NCBI GenBank assembly: GCA_017989575.1 | Contig: JAGNPP010000119.1 | Location: 1-7,578 of the forward strand | Reading direction: 5' to 3' | Length of the DNA stretch: 7,578 nt | Source: Chryseobacterium sp. | GTDB lineage: Bacteria; Bacteroidota; Bacteroidia; Flavobacteriales; Weeksellaceae | Part shown: piece after piece, positions 1 through 6,478 of the stretch | Position numbering within the stretch: the first letter of the stretch is position 1 | Layout: every line of letters starts with the position of its first letter | Translations under genes and position numbers: made by a program | Notes under the pieces: generated by a model | What the model was told of the DNA's origin: nothing | Databases searched by the model: none | Seen by the model: only the letters and a program-made list of their open reading frames with translations

Positions 1-1
1 A

Positions 2-841
2 AAACTCAACAATATATATCTCAATTTCAATCTAAATTATTACCACAGATTGGAACCATTTCTGAATCAAAAATTAGTTTTCAATCACAATAACTCATTC
101 ACCAACAAGAAGTTTCAAAGTTTTGGTGGCGGCGTAGAGTTCACGCCTTACGGAGAAAAGGATATTTACGAACCAAGAACTTTCGGACGACATCTCAACG
201 TTCCCGGTTATTTTGATAGCTGGTTGTTCTTTGAAAGTGACAGCCGCAAAAAACTTCAGTACAATGTATCAATTGATTATTATGCTTACGACCAGAAAGG
301 CAGAAATCAAGTGATTCCGTCATTGTATCTGCGTTACAGAGCGTCCGACAAACTGAATCTCATTTGGAAATTCAATCCGGTTTTCAGTAACAACGAAGTT
401 GGTTTTGCAGGACGAAACGCTGACGAAATTTATATGGGAAGACGTCAACGAAATACCTACGAAAACTCGGTGACGGGACAATACACTTTCAATAACAAAA
501 TGGCGCTGTCATTGGCTTTCCGTCATTATTTTTCAGATGTTACTTACAAGCAATTTTACAGTTTGGAGAACGATGGAAGCCTGAACGAGAACACGACTTA
601 CAATCCAAATCTCGCCGGAACTTACAATTCTTGGAACGTGGATTTGCGCTATTCGTGGTGGTTTGCGCCGGGGAGTCAGCTGACTTTGTTATACAGAAAT
701 GCGACCAGCAACTATCTGGAAGTTTCCAGAATGCGATTCAAAAATAACTTCAACGAACTTTTTGATGCGCCGATGGTCAACAATGTTTCACTTCGAGTAA
801 CCTATTTCTTGGATTACAATAGGATTAAGAATTGGTTTTAA
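2..841 (+). CDS. DUF5916 family outer-membrane protein, C-terminal part
   Basis: This is the 3' end of a gene that begins before the window. The frame is open from base 2 to the TAA at 839-841, and the TTG at 50 is only an internal Leu codon. The visible ~279 residues are rich in alternating aromatic and polar beta-strands, such as FAPGSQLTLLYRNATSNYLE and NNVSLRVTYFLDYN, and end in Phe (KNWF), as outer-membrane barrels do. The closing pattern (PGSQL...YRN, then a long gap, then VSLRVTYFLDYN) is what I recognise from DUF5916 proteins of Bacteroidota. Those are normally about 800 residues with an N-terminal family-9 carbohydrate-binding-like domain, so roughly two thirds is missing here. No enzymatic role is established for the family; some are labelled hydrolase by neighbourhood only. 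The family call is from memory of the C-terminal signature. The outer-membrane location is inferred. Confidence 0.8.
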   Translation, partial: KLNNIYLNFNLNYYHRLEPFLNQKLVFNHNNSFTNKKFQSFGGGVEFTPYGEKDIYEPRTFGRHLNVPGYFDSWLFFESDSRKKLQYNVSIDYYAYDQKGRNQVIPSLYLRYRASDKLNLIWKFNPVFSNNEVGFAGRNADEIYMGRRQRNTYENSVTGQYTFNNKMALSLAFRHYFSDVTYKQFYSLENDGSLNENTTYNPNLAGTYNSWNVDLRYSWWFAPGSQLTLLYRNATSNYLEVSRMRFKNNFNELFDAPMVNNVSLRVTYFLDYNRIKNWF

Positions 842-859
842 TGATTTTAAAAATAATTT

Positions 860-943
860 GGGCAGCTTTTCCGCCTTCCGTTCCCGCTTTTTTTGCCTTA
901 GCTTTTCCAGCCGCAAAAAAGAGCTCCACTCAAGTCGGGCTGC
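860..943. repeat. GC-rich hairpin-forming intergenic element, possible dispersed repeat
   Basis: This 84-bp block begins 19 bases after the DUF5916 stop and is much more GC-rich than the flanks. It is bounded by a short inverted repeat, GCAGC at 862-866 and GCTGC at 939-943. Inside, GCTTTTTTTGC (886-896) can pair with GCAAAAAAGAGC (913-924) around a 16-nt loop, with one G-T pair and a bulge. One strand of 867-910 is almost purine-free. I have the impression that similar blocks recur between genes in Chryseobacterium and Flavobacterium genomes, but cannot verify it here. It could be a dispersed repeat, a transcription terminator for the upstream gene, or a structured RNA. Short frames across it on both strands look like translations of the repeat, not genes. 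Confidence 0.5.
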
Positions 944-995
944 AGATTCAAAATGAATTGAAATTTTGTTATACAAATAGATGATTTTAGATATT

Positions 996-1018
996 ATTGT
1001 TAACCCAATTTAAACAAT
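996..1018. promoter_or_regulatory. Small dyad upstream of the MFS gene
   Basis: ATTGTT (996-1001) and AACAAT (1013-1018) form a perfect 6-bp inverted repeat separated by 11 bases, about 80 bp before the exporter start. The spacing suits a dimeric repressor site. However, the region is A/T-rich and 6-bp dyads are common by chance. No exact TAnnTTTG promoter motif was found between here and 1098; the nearest is TAAAATTTG near 1056-1064, which has one extra base. Confidence 0.2.
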
Positions 1019-1097
1019 AGTTTAATTTAATAACACCATTCGATATTTTGAATCCATAAAATTTGAATTTCCGTTTTAAAATAAAGACTTTTGCAAA

Positions 1098-2249
1098 ATG
1101 GATAAGAGAATACTTCCGCTGACACTTGGCGGATTGGCAATTGGGACTACAGAATTCGTAATTATGGCACTTTTGCCCGACGTTGCAAAATCATTAAACA
1201 TCTCGATTCCCCAAGCCGGACATTTTATTTCTTCTTATGCAGCAGGCGTGGTTGTTGGCGCGCCGATCTTGGTAGCTTATGCCGCAAAATTTCCTCCAAA
1301 AAGAATTTTGATTTTCCTGATGATTGCCTTCACCATCTTCAACGGATTGTCGGCTTTGTCCAATGATTATTACACGATGATGATTCTGAGATTCATGTCC
1401 GGATTGCCTCACGGTGCGTTTTTCGGTGTCGGGATTGTGGTTTCATCACGCTTGGCAAAACCTGGAAAGCAAGCACAAAGTATCGCAATGATGTTTGCTG
1501 GACTCACGCTGGCGAATCTCGCGATGGTTCCATTTGTCACTTGGCTCGGACATCAGCTCTCTTGGCGATATGCTTTCGGCGTCGTTTCTTTAATAGGATT
1601 AATCACGATTCTTGCGCTTAAATTTTTGCTTCCTTATATGAACAGTCTGCGAACCGTCGGTTTGAAAGATGAATTAGAATTCTTCAAAACCATCAAAGCC
1701 TGGCACATTATTTCGATTTCTGCGATTGGATTTGGAGGTTTGTTCGCGTGGTTTAGTTACATCACACCTTTGATGACCAACGTTTCAAAGTTTCCAACAG
1801 ATTCCATCGCTTACATTATGGTTTTGGCAGGTTCCGGAATGGTTGTAGGTAATTTCTTAGGCGGAATAATGTCAGACAAAATGCGACCAGCTTTGGCAGC
1901 TTCTATTCTTTTTACGGCAATGATTTTGGCTTTGATCTGCGTCTTTTTCTTTTCAGAAAACAAAATTATTTCTTTGGTTCTTACCTTTATTTGTGGGGTT
2001 TTATCAATGTCTGTCGGAACGCCAATCAACATCATTATGTTGCGAACTGCGAAAAATTCTGAAATGATGGCTGCCGCAATTATGCAAGCCGCTTTCAATA
2101 TCGCGAATTCTCTTGGTGCATTTTTCGGTGGACTGCCTTTGGAATATGGCTTGACTTACAATTATCCATCTTTGGTTGGCGCAGGATTATCTATCCTTGG
2201 ATTGTTGCTTTGCCTTGGATTTATGAGAAAATACAAAGCTGTGATTTAA
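1098..2249 (+). CDS. MFS drug/sugar efflux transporter, AraJ-like
   Basis: This is a 383-residue inner-membrane proton-antiporter type exporter of the DHA1 branch of the major facilitator superfamily. The protein is hydrophobic throughout, consistent with 12 helices and a central loop near residues 180-200. Residues 11-27 (GGLAIGTTEFVIMALLP) are the first-helix signature. Residues 35-56 (ISIPQAGHFISSYAAGVVVGAP) and 98-112 (RFMSGLPHGAFFGVG) closely resemble E. coli AraJ as I remember it. The loop 2-3 motif is degenerate (AYAAKFPPKR, as in AraJ), while its second-half copy is GNFLGGIMSDKMRP (251-264). The length matches the family (about 390). The ATG at 1098 places Met just before a short cytoplasmic lead and helix 1, with only an A-rich upstream region and no strong Shine-Dalgarno. 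It is apparently monocistronic and convergent with alkB. The substrate cannot be read from sequence; AraJ itself has no firmly established natural substrate. Confidence 0.9.
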   Translation: MDKRILPLTLGGLAIGTTEFVIMALLPDVAKSLNISIPQAGHFISSYAAGVVVGAPILVAYAAKFPPKRILIFLMIAFTIFNGLSALSNDYYTMMILRFMSGLPHGAFFGVGIVVSSRLAKPGKQAQSIAMMFAGLTLANLAMVPFVTWLGHQLSWRYAFGVVSLIGLITILALKFLLPYMNSLRTVGLKDELEFFKTIKAWHIISISAIGFGGLFAWFSYITPLMTNVSKFPTDSIAYIMVLAGSGMVVGNFLGGIMSDKMRPALAASILFTAMILALICVFFFSENKIISLVLTFICGVLSMSVGTPINIIMLRTAKNSEMMAAAIMQAAFNIANSLGAFFGGLPLEYGLTYNYPSLVGAGLSILGLLLCLGFMRKYKAVI

Positions 2250-2297
2250 ATTGATGTCCAAATTAATATTTCAAATTTTCCAATTGTTGATAAAATA

Positions 2298-2322
2298 AAT
2301 CTGCAAAATTTGCTTAATCTGC
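2298..2322. repeat. Three tandem 9-nt repeats between convergent genes
   Basis: Heptamers AATCTGC (2298-2304), AATTTGC (2307-2313) and AATCTGC (2316-2322) recur with an exact 9-base period in the 84-bp gap between the MFS and alkB stop codons. They sit in the loop of a possible 8-bp inverted repeat, TTGATAAA (2287-2294) and TTTATCAA (2343-2350), that could help terminate transcription from both sides. The periodicity is directly visible. Any function is unknown. Confidence 0.45.
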
Positions 2323-2333
2323 GAGAAAATTCA

Positions 2334-2948
2334 TCATTTTGATTTATCAATTGTTCGGAAAGTCAAACTGATTCTCGGTTTAATGATTCTCGTGGTCGTT
2401 GGCAATCTGTGAAGCCAGAATTTCTGAGTCGTGTCTTTCATCATCAATAAACTTCCGTTTTCCAAGATCAATGAAACCAATTCTTTCGAAGTTTTATGTT
2501 TAAAATTAAATTTCCGCTCAGCTCCAAAACTTACAGAACTGATCGCGCCATTTTCCTTCAAATCCTTTTCACCATCGCTGTGATAGGCCATTCCTTCCGA
2601 GCCGTCGTGGTAGAGATTAAGTAAGCAGGAATTGAAACTTTCGCCACTTACAGCCTCAATTTTTTCTTTGATTTCCAACAATGTTTTATTCCAAGTCAAA
2701 GCGGTTTTTGTTCGTCCCGAATAAGTGTAGCTGAATGGCTCGTTTCCGTACCAAGCGACTTTTCGTTTGGTCTCGATGAGTTTTCCGAAGATGACGGCTT
2801 CATCACTTTTCCATTCGATCTGGGTCATTAATTTGTTGAAATATTCGTTCGCTTCTTCCTCAGAAAAAACTTTTCCATAGTATGAAGTGATGCCATCGTA
2901 GGGCAGGATATTTTCTACTAACTCAAATTGGTCGTCAAATAAAATCAT
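2334..2948 (-). CDS. alkB: Alpha-ketoglutarate-dependent dioxygenase AlkB
   Basis: This 204-residue Fe(II)/2-oxoglutarate oxygenase belongs to the AlkB family, which removes 1-methyladenine and 3-methylcytosine type lesions from DNA (some members act on RNA) by oxidative demethylation. The iron triad is visible as H123 and D125 in AYHSDGE and H180 in WLHRLP. The two arginines that bind 2-oxoglutarate and complete the family signature are R192 and R198 in KPRISLTFR. N111-x-Y113 (NLYHDG) matches the conserved Asn-Tyr pair. The N-terminal nucleotide-recognition lid contains KRKVAWYGN (61-69), like the PRK..YG motif of ALKBH2/3-type proteins. The length fits the compact bacterial group. The start ATG at 2946-2948 is preceded one base away by GGAG. 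The gene is divergent from hisS and convergent with the exporter. There is no neighbouring Ada or AlkA, so it is probably not part of an adaptive-response operon. Confidence 0.92.
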   Translation of the reverse strand: MILFDDQFELVENILPYDGITSYYGKVFSEEEANEYFNKLMTQIEWKSDEAVIFGKLIETKRKVAWYGNEPFSYTYSGRTKTALTWNKTLLEIKEKIEAVSGESFNSCLLNLYHDGSEGMAYHSDGEKDLKENGAISSVSFGAERKFNFKHKTSKELVSLILENGSLLMMKDTTQKFWLHRLPTTTRIIKPRISLTFRTIDKSK

Positions 2949-2952
2949 ACTC

Positions 2953-2986
2953 CAAAATTATTATTTTTTGAATTAATGAAAATCAA
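2953..2986 (-). promoter_or_regulatory. Candidate alkB promoter, possibly giving a leaderless mRNA
   Basis: On the minus strand TAATTTTG (2960-2953) matches the Bacteroidota -7 consensus TAnnTTTG exactly. A TTG (2986-2984) lies 23 bases upstream, as a -33 element. The -7 element ends four bases before the alkB ATG, so transcription would start at or next to the start codon. The sequence is A/T-rich, so a chance match is possible. Confidence 0.4.
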
Positions 2987-3012
2987 AAATTCAGCTTTCA
3001 GCATATAATCCT

Positions 3013-3020
3013 TATTTTTG
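3013..3020 (+). promoter_or_regulatory. Candidate hisS promoter, -7 element
   Basis: TATTTTTG is an exact match to TAnnTTTG. It would place the transcription start near 3026 and leave a leader of about 57 bases before the hisS ATG. No clear TTG at -33 is present, so support rests on the -7 element and its position. Confidence 0.4.
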
Positions 3021-3038
3021 CAATCGATTATCATTAAT

Positions 3039-3072
3039 CAATCATCATTTATTATTTCCAATCATCATTTAT
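3039..3072. repeat. 14-nt direct repeat in the hisS leader
   Basis: CAATCATCATTTAT occurs at 3039-3052 and again at 3059-3072, a period of 20 bases, with a degenerate third start (CAATCGATTATCAT) at 3021. The copies fill most of the predicted untranslated leader of hisS. They could be a protein-binding array or simple A/T-rich sequence expansion. No stem-loop or T-box-like structure is evident. Confidence 0.5.
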
Positions 3073-3082
3073 CTATTATAAA

Positions 3083-4438
3083 ATGAAGCCGAGTCTAGCA
3101 AAAGGAACCAGAGATTTTACATCGAAAGAAGTTTCCAGAAGAAAATATATCATCAATGTTTTACAGAATAATTTCGAATTGTTTGGATTCCAGCCTTTGG
3201 AAACGCCAAGTTTCGAAAACCTTTCTACATTGACTGGAAAATACGGCGAAGAAGGCGATAGATTGATCTTCAAAATCCTGAATTCTGGCGATTATGCCTC
3301 AAAAACGAATGATGAAGATTGGGGAAGTAAAAATTCTCAAAAATTAATTTCTCAAATCTCCGAAAAAGCCCTTCGTTACGACCTTACAGTTCCATTTGCA
3401 CGTTTCGTGGCGATGAATCAAGGACAGTTGGCTTTTCCTTATAAACGTTATCAGATTCAGCCGGTTTGGCGTGCAGATCGTCCTCAGAAAGGGAGATTCA
3501 GAGAGTTTTATCAATGTGATGCGGATGTTGTGGGAAGTACGAGTCTTTGGCAGGAAGTGGAGTTGTTGCAATTGTATTTCAAATCGTTTGATAATTTAAA
3601 TTTAGCGGTTTCAGTTCACATTAATAATAGAAAAATCCTTTCTGGAATTGCAGAATATGCAGGAATTGCTGACCAATTAATTGACTTTACCGTTGCGCTG
3701 GATAAATTGGACAAAATAGGAAAAGATGGCGTGACAAAAGAAATGCTGGAAAAAGGGATTTCGGAAGACGCAATCTCAAAACTGGATTTCCTTTTCAATC
3801 AAACCAATGATGCACTGGAAAATCTATCAAACCTCAAAGAAAAATTTGAAGGCAACGAAACTGGATTGAAAGGTGTAGAAGAACTAGAATTCGTCATCAA
3901 AAATGCTCTTGAACTTGGAATTAATTCTGAAGATTTGGTTTTTGATATTACATTGGCCAGAGGTTTAGATTATTACACTGGCGCAATTTTCGAAGTGAAA
4001 GCAAAAGATGTTGCGATGGGTTCCATCGGTGGAGGCGGACGTTATGATAATCTGACGGAAGTTTTCGGTGTGAAAGATGTCCCCGGAATTGGGATTTCTT
4101 TTGGATTGGACAGAATTTATCTTGTAATGGAAGAATTGGGGATTTTCCCAGAAGATTCTGACGTGAACGTAAAATATCTTTTCGCAAATTACGGCGAAAC
4201 TGAATCCATTGAAGCTTTAAAATTAATCTCAAAATTAAGAGCTAAAAATATTTCCGCAGAACTCTATCCAGAAGCTTCAAAATTGAAAAAACAATTCACT
4301 TACGCTGAGAAAAAGGGAATCGAAAATTTGGTTTTCCTTGGCGAGCAGGAAATTAAAGATCAAACAATCACTTTCAAAAATCTGGAATCTGGTGAGCAAA
4401 AAACCATCAGCTTTGCAGAATTTTTAGATATTAACTAA
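3083..4438 (+). CDS. hisS: Histidyl-tRNA synthetase
   Basis: HisRS charges tRNA-His with histidine in the cytoplasm as a class II dimer. All landmarks are present in the 451 residues. RYDLTVPFAR (98-107) and WRADRPQKGRFREFYQCDAD (129-148, class II motif 2 with the ATP-binding Arg) are followed by the HisRS-specific histidine-binding peptides ARGLDYYTG (292-300) and GGGGRYDNL (316-324). Motif 3 is GISFGLDR (337-344). The anticodon-binding domain occupies about 360-451. Residues 70-97 form a polar stretch of the kind seen in Bacteroidota enzymes. The length is normal for the family. MKPSLAKGTRDF is a typical HisRS N-terminus, which fixes the ATG at 3083. It is a single gene, divergent from alkB, and ends 3 bp from the stop of the convergent regulator. 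It is a housekeeping gene with nothing damaged. Confidence 0.98.
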   Translation: MKPSLAKGTRDFTSKEVSRRKYIINVLQNNFELFGFQPLETPSFENLSTLTGKYGEEGDRLIFKILNSGDYASKTNDEDWGSKNSQKLISQISEKALRYDLTVPFARFVAMNQGQLAFPYKRYQIQPVWRADRPQKGRFREFYQCDADVVGSTSLWQEVELLQLYFKSFDNLNLAVSVHINNRKILSGIAEYAGIADQLIDFTVALDKLDKIGKDGVTKEMLEKGISEDAISKLDFLFNQTNDALENLSNLKEKFEGNETGLKGVEELEFVIKNALELGINSEDLVFDITLARGLDYYTGAIFEVKAKDVAMGSIGGGGRYDNLTEVFGVKDVPGIGISFGLDRIYLVMEELGIFPEDSDVNVKYLFANYGETESIEALKLISKLRAKNISAELYPEASKLKKQFTYAEKKGIENLVFLGEQEIKDQTITFKNLESGEQKTISFAEFLDIN

Positions 4439-4441
4439 ATT

Positions 4442-6184
4442 TTAGCAATCCGGAGAGTTGTCCAAAGAAGTAGGATTTTCCGGATTGTTGATTTCTTTTT
4501 TTCTGTTCTTGATGAAATCGGTTGGCCGGATTCCATTAATCTCGAAAAATAAATCCGAAAAGTTCTGTCGCGATGCAATGCCACATTCTTTTGCCAGACT
4601 GTCAATCGTGTAATTGAGATAGATATTCTTCTCAAATAAAAGACAGGTGATGTGTCGGATTCTGAGGTCGCCAATGTATTTGTTGAAGTTCATTCCCTTT
4701 TGCTCGTTGATCACGTGCGAAAGATAATTGGAGTTGGTCTCAAACTGAATCGCGAGTTTCTGAATCGTAAGACCTTTTTGGGTAAACTGCTTTTTATCTT
4801 CGAAGTTTTTCAGCTTTTTGAGAAGATCTTGTTTCAATGACTGTGTGATTTGACTTTTCTTATCGTCGTAAGTTTCTGGATTTGTTGTAGTTGTTTCCGG
4901 GTTTTTATAATTTTCGGTTCGTAGTTTTTCCTCCAGTTCGCTGTATTTTTCAACTGTATTTTTTTCTTTTTTGCGTCTTTTTACGAGAATCCAAACCAAT
5001 CCGCCAGCTATGATTACAAGACAAAGAATTAGAAAGCCGCCCCAAGTATTTGCTTTTTCAAGTTTTCCTTTTTCCTCCAGCAAGGTGTTGGTGTCATATT
5101 CCCGATGGATTTTTAGCGAGATGTAGGCAAAATCTCTGGACAGGATGCTGTCTGCTTTCAGGAGTTGTGTGGTGTAATACAGTTGCTTTTCCCGATCCTT
5201 ATTTTGTTTGGAATAGTTGATGAGAAGTTCATAGTTTTCTCTCAATTCTGGTAATATGAATTCATGTTTATTGAAAATAGAATCAATTTTTTTGAAATTC
5301 GTGATCGCCAGTGAATCGTTGTTCAAAGCTTTGTAACTTTTTCCAATGTAGAAATAATTGAAAGATTTCCAGGCAAAATCATCTTTCAGCAATCCCAAAG
5401 ATTCTTCCAGATAAGAAATTGAGGATTTGTATTTGGTGTAATTATACTCCGAAACGCCTTTGCATTTCAGGAAATAACTTCGCTCTTGCAGAAAGTCTTT
5501 GTTATTAAAAGTTTTGAGTAAACCTATGTTTATAAGAGAATCTGCTTTCTTAAAATCCTTGAGGTTTCTGTAGCAGATGATCATCTGGTGCAAGCTGTTG
5601 AGGTAGCCTTTTTGGTTGTTGTAAATTTTATTCTCCTTGGTTGATGAGTTACCGATGGATTCTGTTTCGAAATGTTCTAAACATATTTTAAAAAGCTCCA
5701 AAGCTTCTTCGTGATAACCTAAATAATTTTTAACAACACCTAAATGGTAAGATATTTTATTCTTTAAATATAAGTCGCTGGAGTTTTTAGAATATTTGTA
5801 GGCCATCAGATATTCATCCAAAGCCAATTTGTATTTTTTCTGCTTGGCGTAATAGATGCTTCCTCGTAAAACGTAAGAAGAAGATATTTGGTCATCGCTT
5901 TTCGATTTGTAAGCTGCATCTATGCAACTATCAGCATATTGCAGCTTTTGATGAATAGATTTGGAATAAAAGGTAGCGTCTTTGTAAGCTTGGAAAAGTT
6001 CATCGTATTTTTTCTCATCCTTAGCTTTCTGGATGTAAGGTTTCAAATAGAGGAAAGCCCTGGCATTGCCTTCTTCAAGAAATTGATATTTTTCTCTATA
6101 ATAATCGTAGGTTTTGGGATCTGTGTCTTTGGAAAAAACACTCCCATAAAAAAAAATCGATATGATAAAGAAGAAAAATTTCAT
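4442..6184 (-). CDS. Membrane-spanning TPR/AraC-family transcriptional regulator
   Basis: This 580-residue protein is a one-component regulator that joins a periplasmic sensor to a cytoplasmic DNA-binding domain. The hydrophobic N-terminus (1-18, MKFFFFIISIFFYGSVFS) looks like a signal peptide. About five TPR-like helical pairs follow, near 103-134, 143-172, 197-223, 238-269 and 274-306. A coiled stretch near 350-378 leads to a single membrane helix (381-401), then KRRKKEK as a positive-inside anchor, an acidic/Thr-rich linker (410-445) and a C-terminal AraC HTH. In the HTH, the first helix pair is near 470-493 (LTIQKLAIQFETNSNYLSHVIN) and the second near 526-548 (IDSLAKECGIASRQNFSDLF), followed by GIRPTDF, the usual GxxPxxF end. 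This architecture is common in Chryseobacterium and relatives. The signal it reads and its targets are unknown. By position, the divergent lipoprotein gene is the first candidate target, along with its own promoter. Confidence 0.9.
   Translation of the reverse strand: MKFFFFIISIFFYGSVFSKDTDPKTYDYYREKYQFLEEGNARAFLYLKPYIQKAKDEKKYDELFQAYKDATFYSKSIHQKLQYADSCIDAAYKSKSDDQISSSYVLRGSIYYAKQKKYKLALDEYLMAYKYSKNSSDLYLKNKISYHLGVVKNYLGYHEEALELFKICLEHFETESIGNSSTKENKIYNNQKGYLNSLHQMIICYRNLKDFKKADSLINIGLLKTFNNKDFLQERSYFLKCKGVSEYNYTKYKSSISYLEESLGLLKDDFAWKSFNYFYIGKSYKALNNDSLAITNFKKIDSIFNKHEFILPELRENYELLINYSKQNKDREKQLYYTTQLLKADSILSRDFAYISLKIHREYDTNTLLEEKGKLEKANTWGGFLILCLVIIAGGLVWILVKRRKKEKNTVEKYSELEEKLRTENYKNPETTTTNPETYDDKKSQITQSLKQDLLKKLKNFEDKKQFTQKGLTIQKLAIQFETNSNYLSHVINEQKGMNFNKYIGDLRIRHITCLLFEKNIYLNYTIDSLAKECGIASRQNFSDLFFEINGIRPTDFIKNRKKEINNPENPTSLDNSPDC
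4446..4502 (+). terminator. Candidate hisS terminator inside the convergent gene
   Basis: CAATCCGG (4446-4453) and CCGGATTG (4480-4487) form a perfect 8-bp inverted repeat with a 26-nt loop. Eight bases further on is a run of seven T (4496-4502). This lies just after the hisS stop codon and within the last codons of the opposing regulator gene. The long loop makes it weaker than a classic terminator. The stop codons of both genes also sit in an 11-base quasi-palindrome, CTAAATTTTAG (4435-4445). Confidence 0.4.
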
Positions 6185-6218
6185 TAAAAGAATTTTAAAT
6201 CTTCATCATTTGTGTGAG

Positions 6219-6226
6219 CAAAAATA
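6219..6226 (-). promoter_or_regulatory. Candidate -7 element for the TPR/AraC regulator
   Basis: On the minus strand TATTTTTG (6226-6219) matches TAnnTTTG exactly and would give a leader of about 28 bases before the ATG at 6184. No convincing -33 TTG lies at the expected distance, which may mean activator dependence or a chance match. Confidence 0.35.
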
Positions 6227-6239
6227 CGGAAATCTTGTC

Positions 6240-6264
6240 TATGATTGATAATAATTTAATCATA
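6240..6264. promoter_or_regulatory. Dyad upstream of the regulator promoter
   Basis: TATGATT (6240-6246) and AATCATA (6258-6264) are perfect 7-bp inverted arms with an 11-base spacer. They sit where the -33 region of the regulator gene would be, a position suited to autoregulation. The composition is A/T-only apart from one G or C per arm, so the evidence is modest. Confidence 0.3.
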
Positions 6265-6329
6265 ATCCTATATGAATTGTTATTACATATATTTGTTAAT
6301 AATCAATTGAATGTCATTTATTTAAAGAT

Positions 6330-6370
6330 GTCGTAATTTATGAATTAGGACGTCATAATTTCGTAATCAA
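6330..6370. promoter_or_regulatory. Candidate operator: 18-bp palindrome and paired direct repeat
   Basis: AATTAGGACGTCATAATT (6343-6360) is a palindrome with a single mismatched pair around the core GACGTC. Overlapping it, GTCGTAATTT (6330-6339) and GTCATAATTT (6352-6361) are direct repeats 22 bases apart, about two helical turns. Over 19 positions the two copies agree at 13. Direct repeats at this spacing are the usual binding geometry for AraC-type proteins, whose gene is the left neighbour. The block lies 45-76 bases before the candidate lipoprotein -7 element. Binding is inferred. Confidence 0.45.
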
Positions 6371-6405
6371 GACCATCTTAGTTCTAAATACCAAAATTTT
6401 GAACC

Positions 6406-6413
6406 TAATTTTG
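6406..6413 (+). promoter_or_regulatory. Candidate lipoprotein-gene promoter, -7 element
   Basis: TAATTTTG matches TAnnTTTG exactly and would start transcription near 6419-6420, with a 60-base leader. Just before it is a perfect 10-bp palindrome, CAAAATTTTG (6392-6401). A second exact match, TATATTTG (6288-6295), lies further upstream. No good TTG -33 element accompanies either match, as expected if an activator is required. Confidence 0.4.
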
Positions 6414-6478
6414 TAACAGAAAATGAAAAAATATAATTTCTTTTTCAACTAAATTATTTCGATATTAAATTACATTTT

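Noticed and set aside
50..841. TTG at 50 as the start of a complete 263-aa protein
   Set aside because: The frame is open upstream to the window edge and the protein lacks a signal peptide, so this is an internal Leu codon of a truncated-by-window gene.
788..976. 62-codon minus-strand frame rich in Lys and Arg
   Set aside because: It is the reverse reading of the same element plus the antisense of the DUF5916 3' end; the basic composition reflects the purine-rich strand.
841..984. 47-codon plus-strand frame whose ATG overlaps the DUF5916 stop codon (TAATG)
   Set aside because: Most of it is a translation of the GC-rich hairpin element; it has no domain pattern, signal or credible initiation evidence beyond the overlap.
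3948..4232. 94-codon minus-strand frame within hisS
   Set aside because: It is fully antisense to conserved HisRS motifs and has no independent features.
5888..6187. 99-codon plus-strand hydrophobic frame opposite the regulator N-terminus
   Set aside because: It is antisense to the signal peptide and the sequence before the first TPR; the hydrophobicity comes from the complement of Lys-rich codons.
6423..6452. Nine-codon frame in the lipoprotein leader
   Set aside because: A frame of this size in A/T-rich sequence is expected by chance, and it has no Shine-Dalgarno or conserved context.
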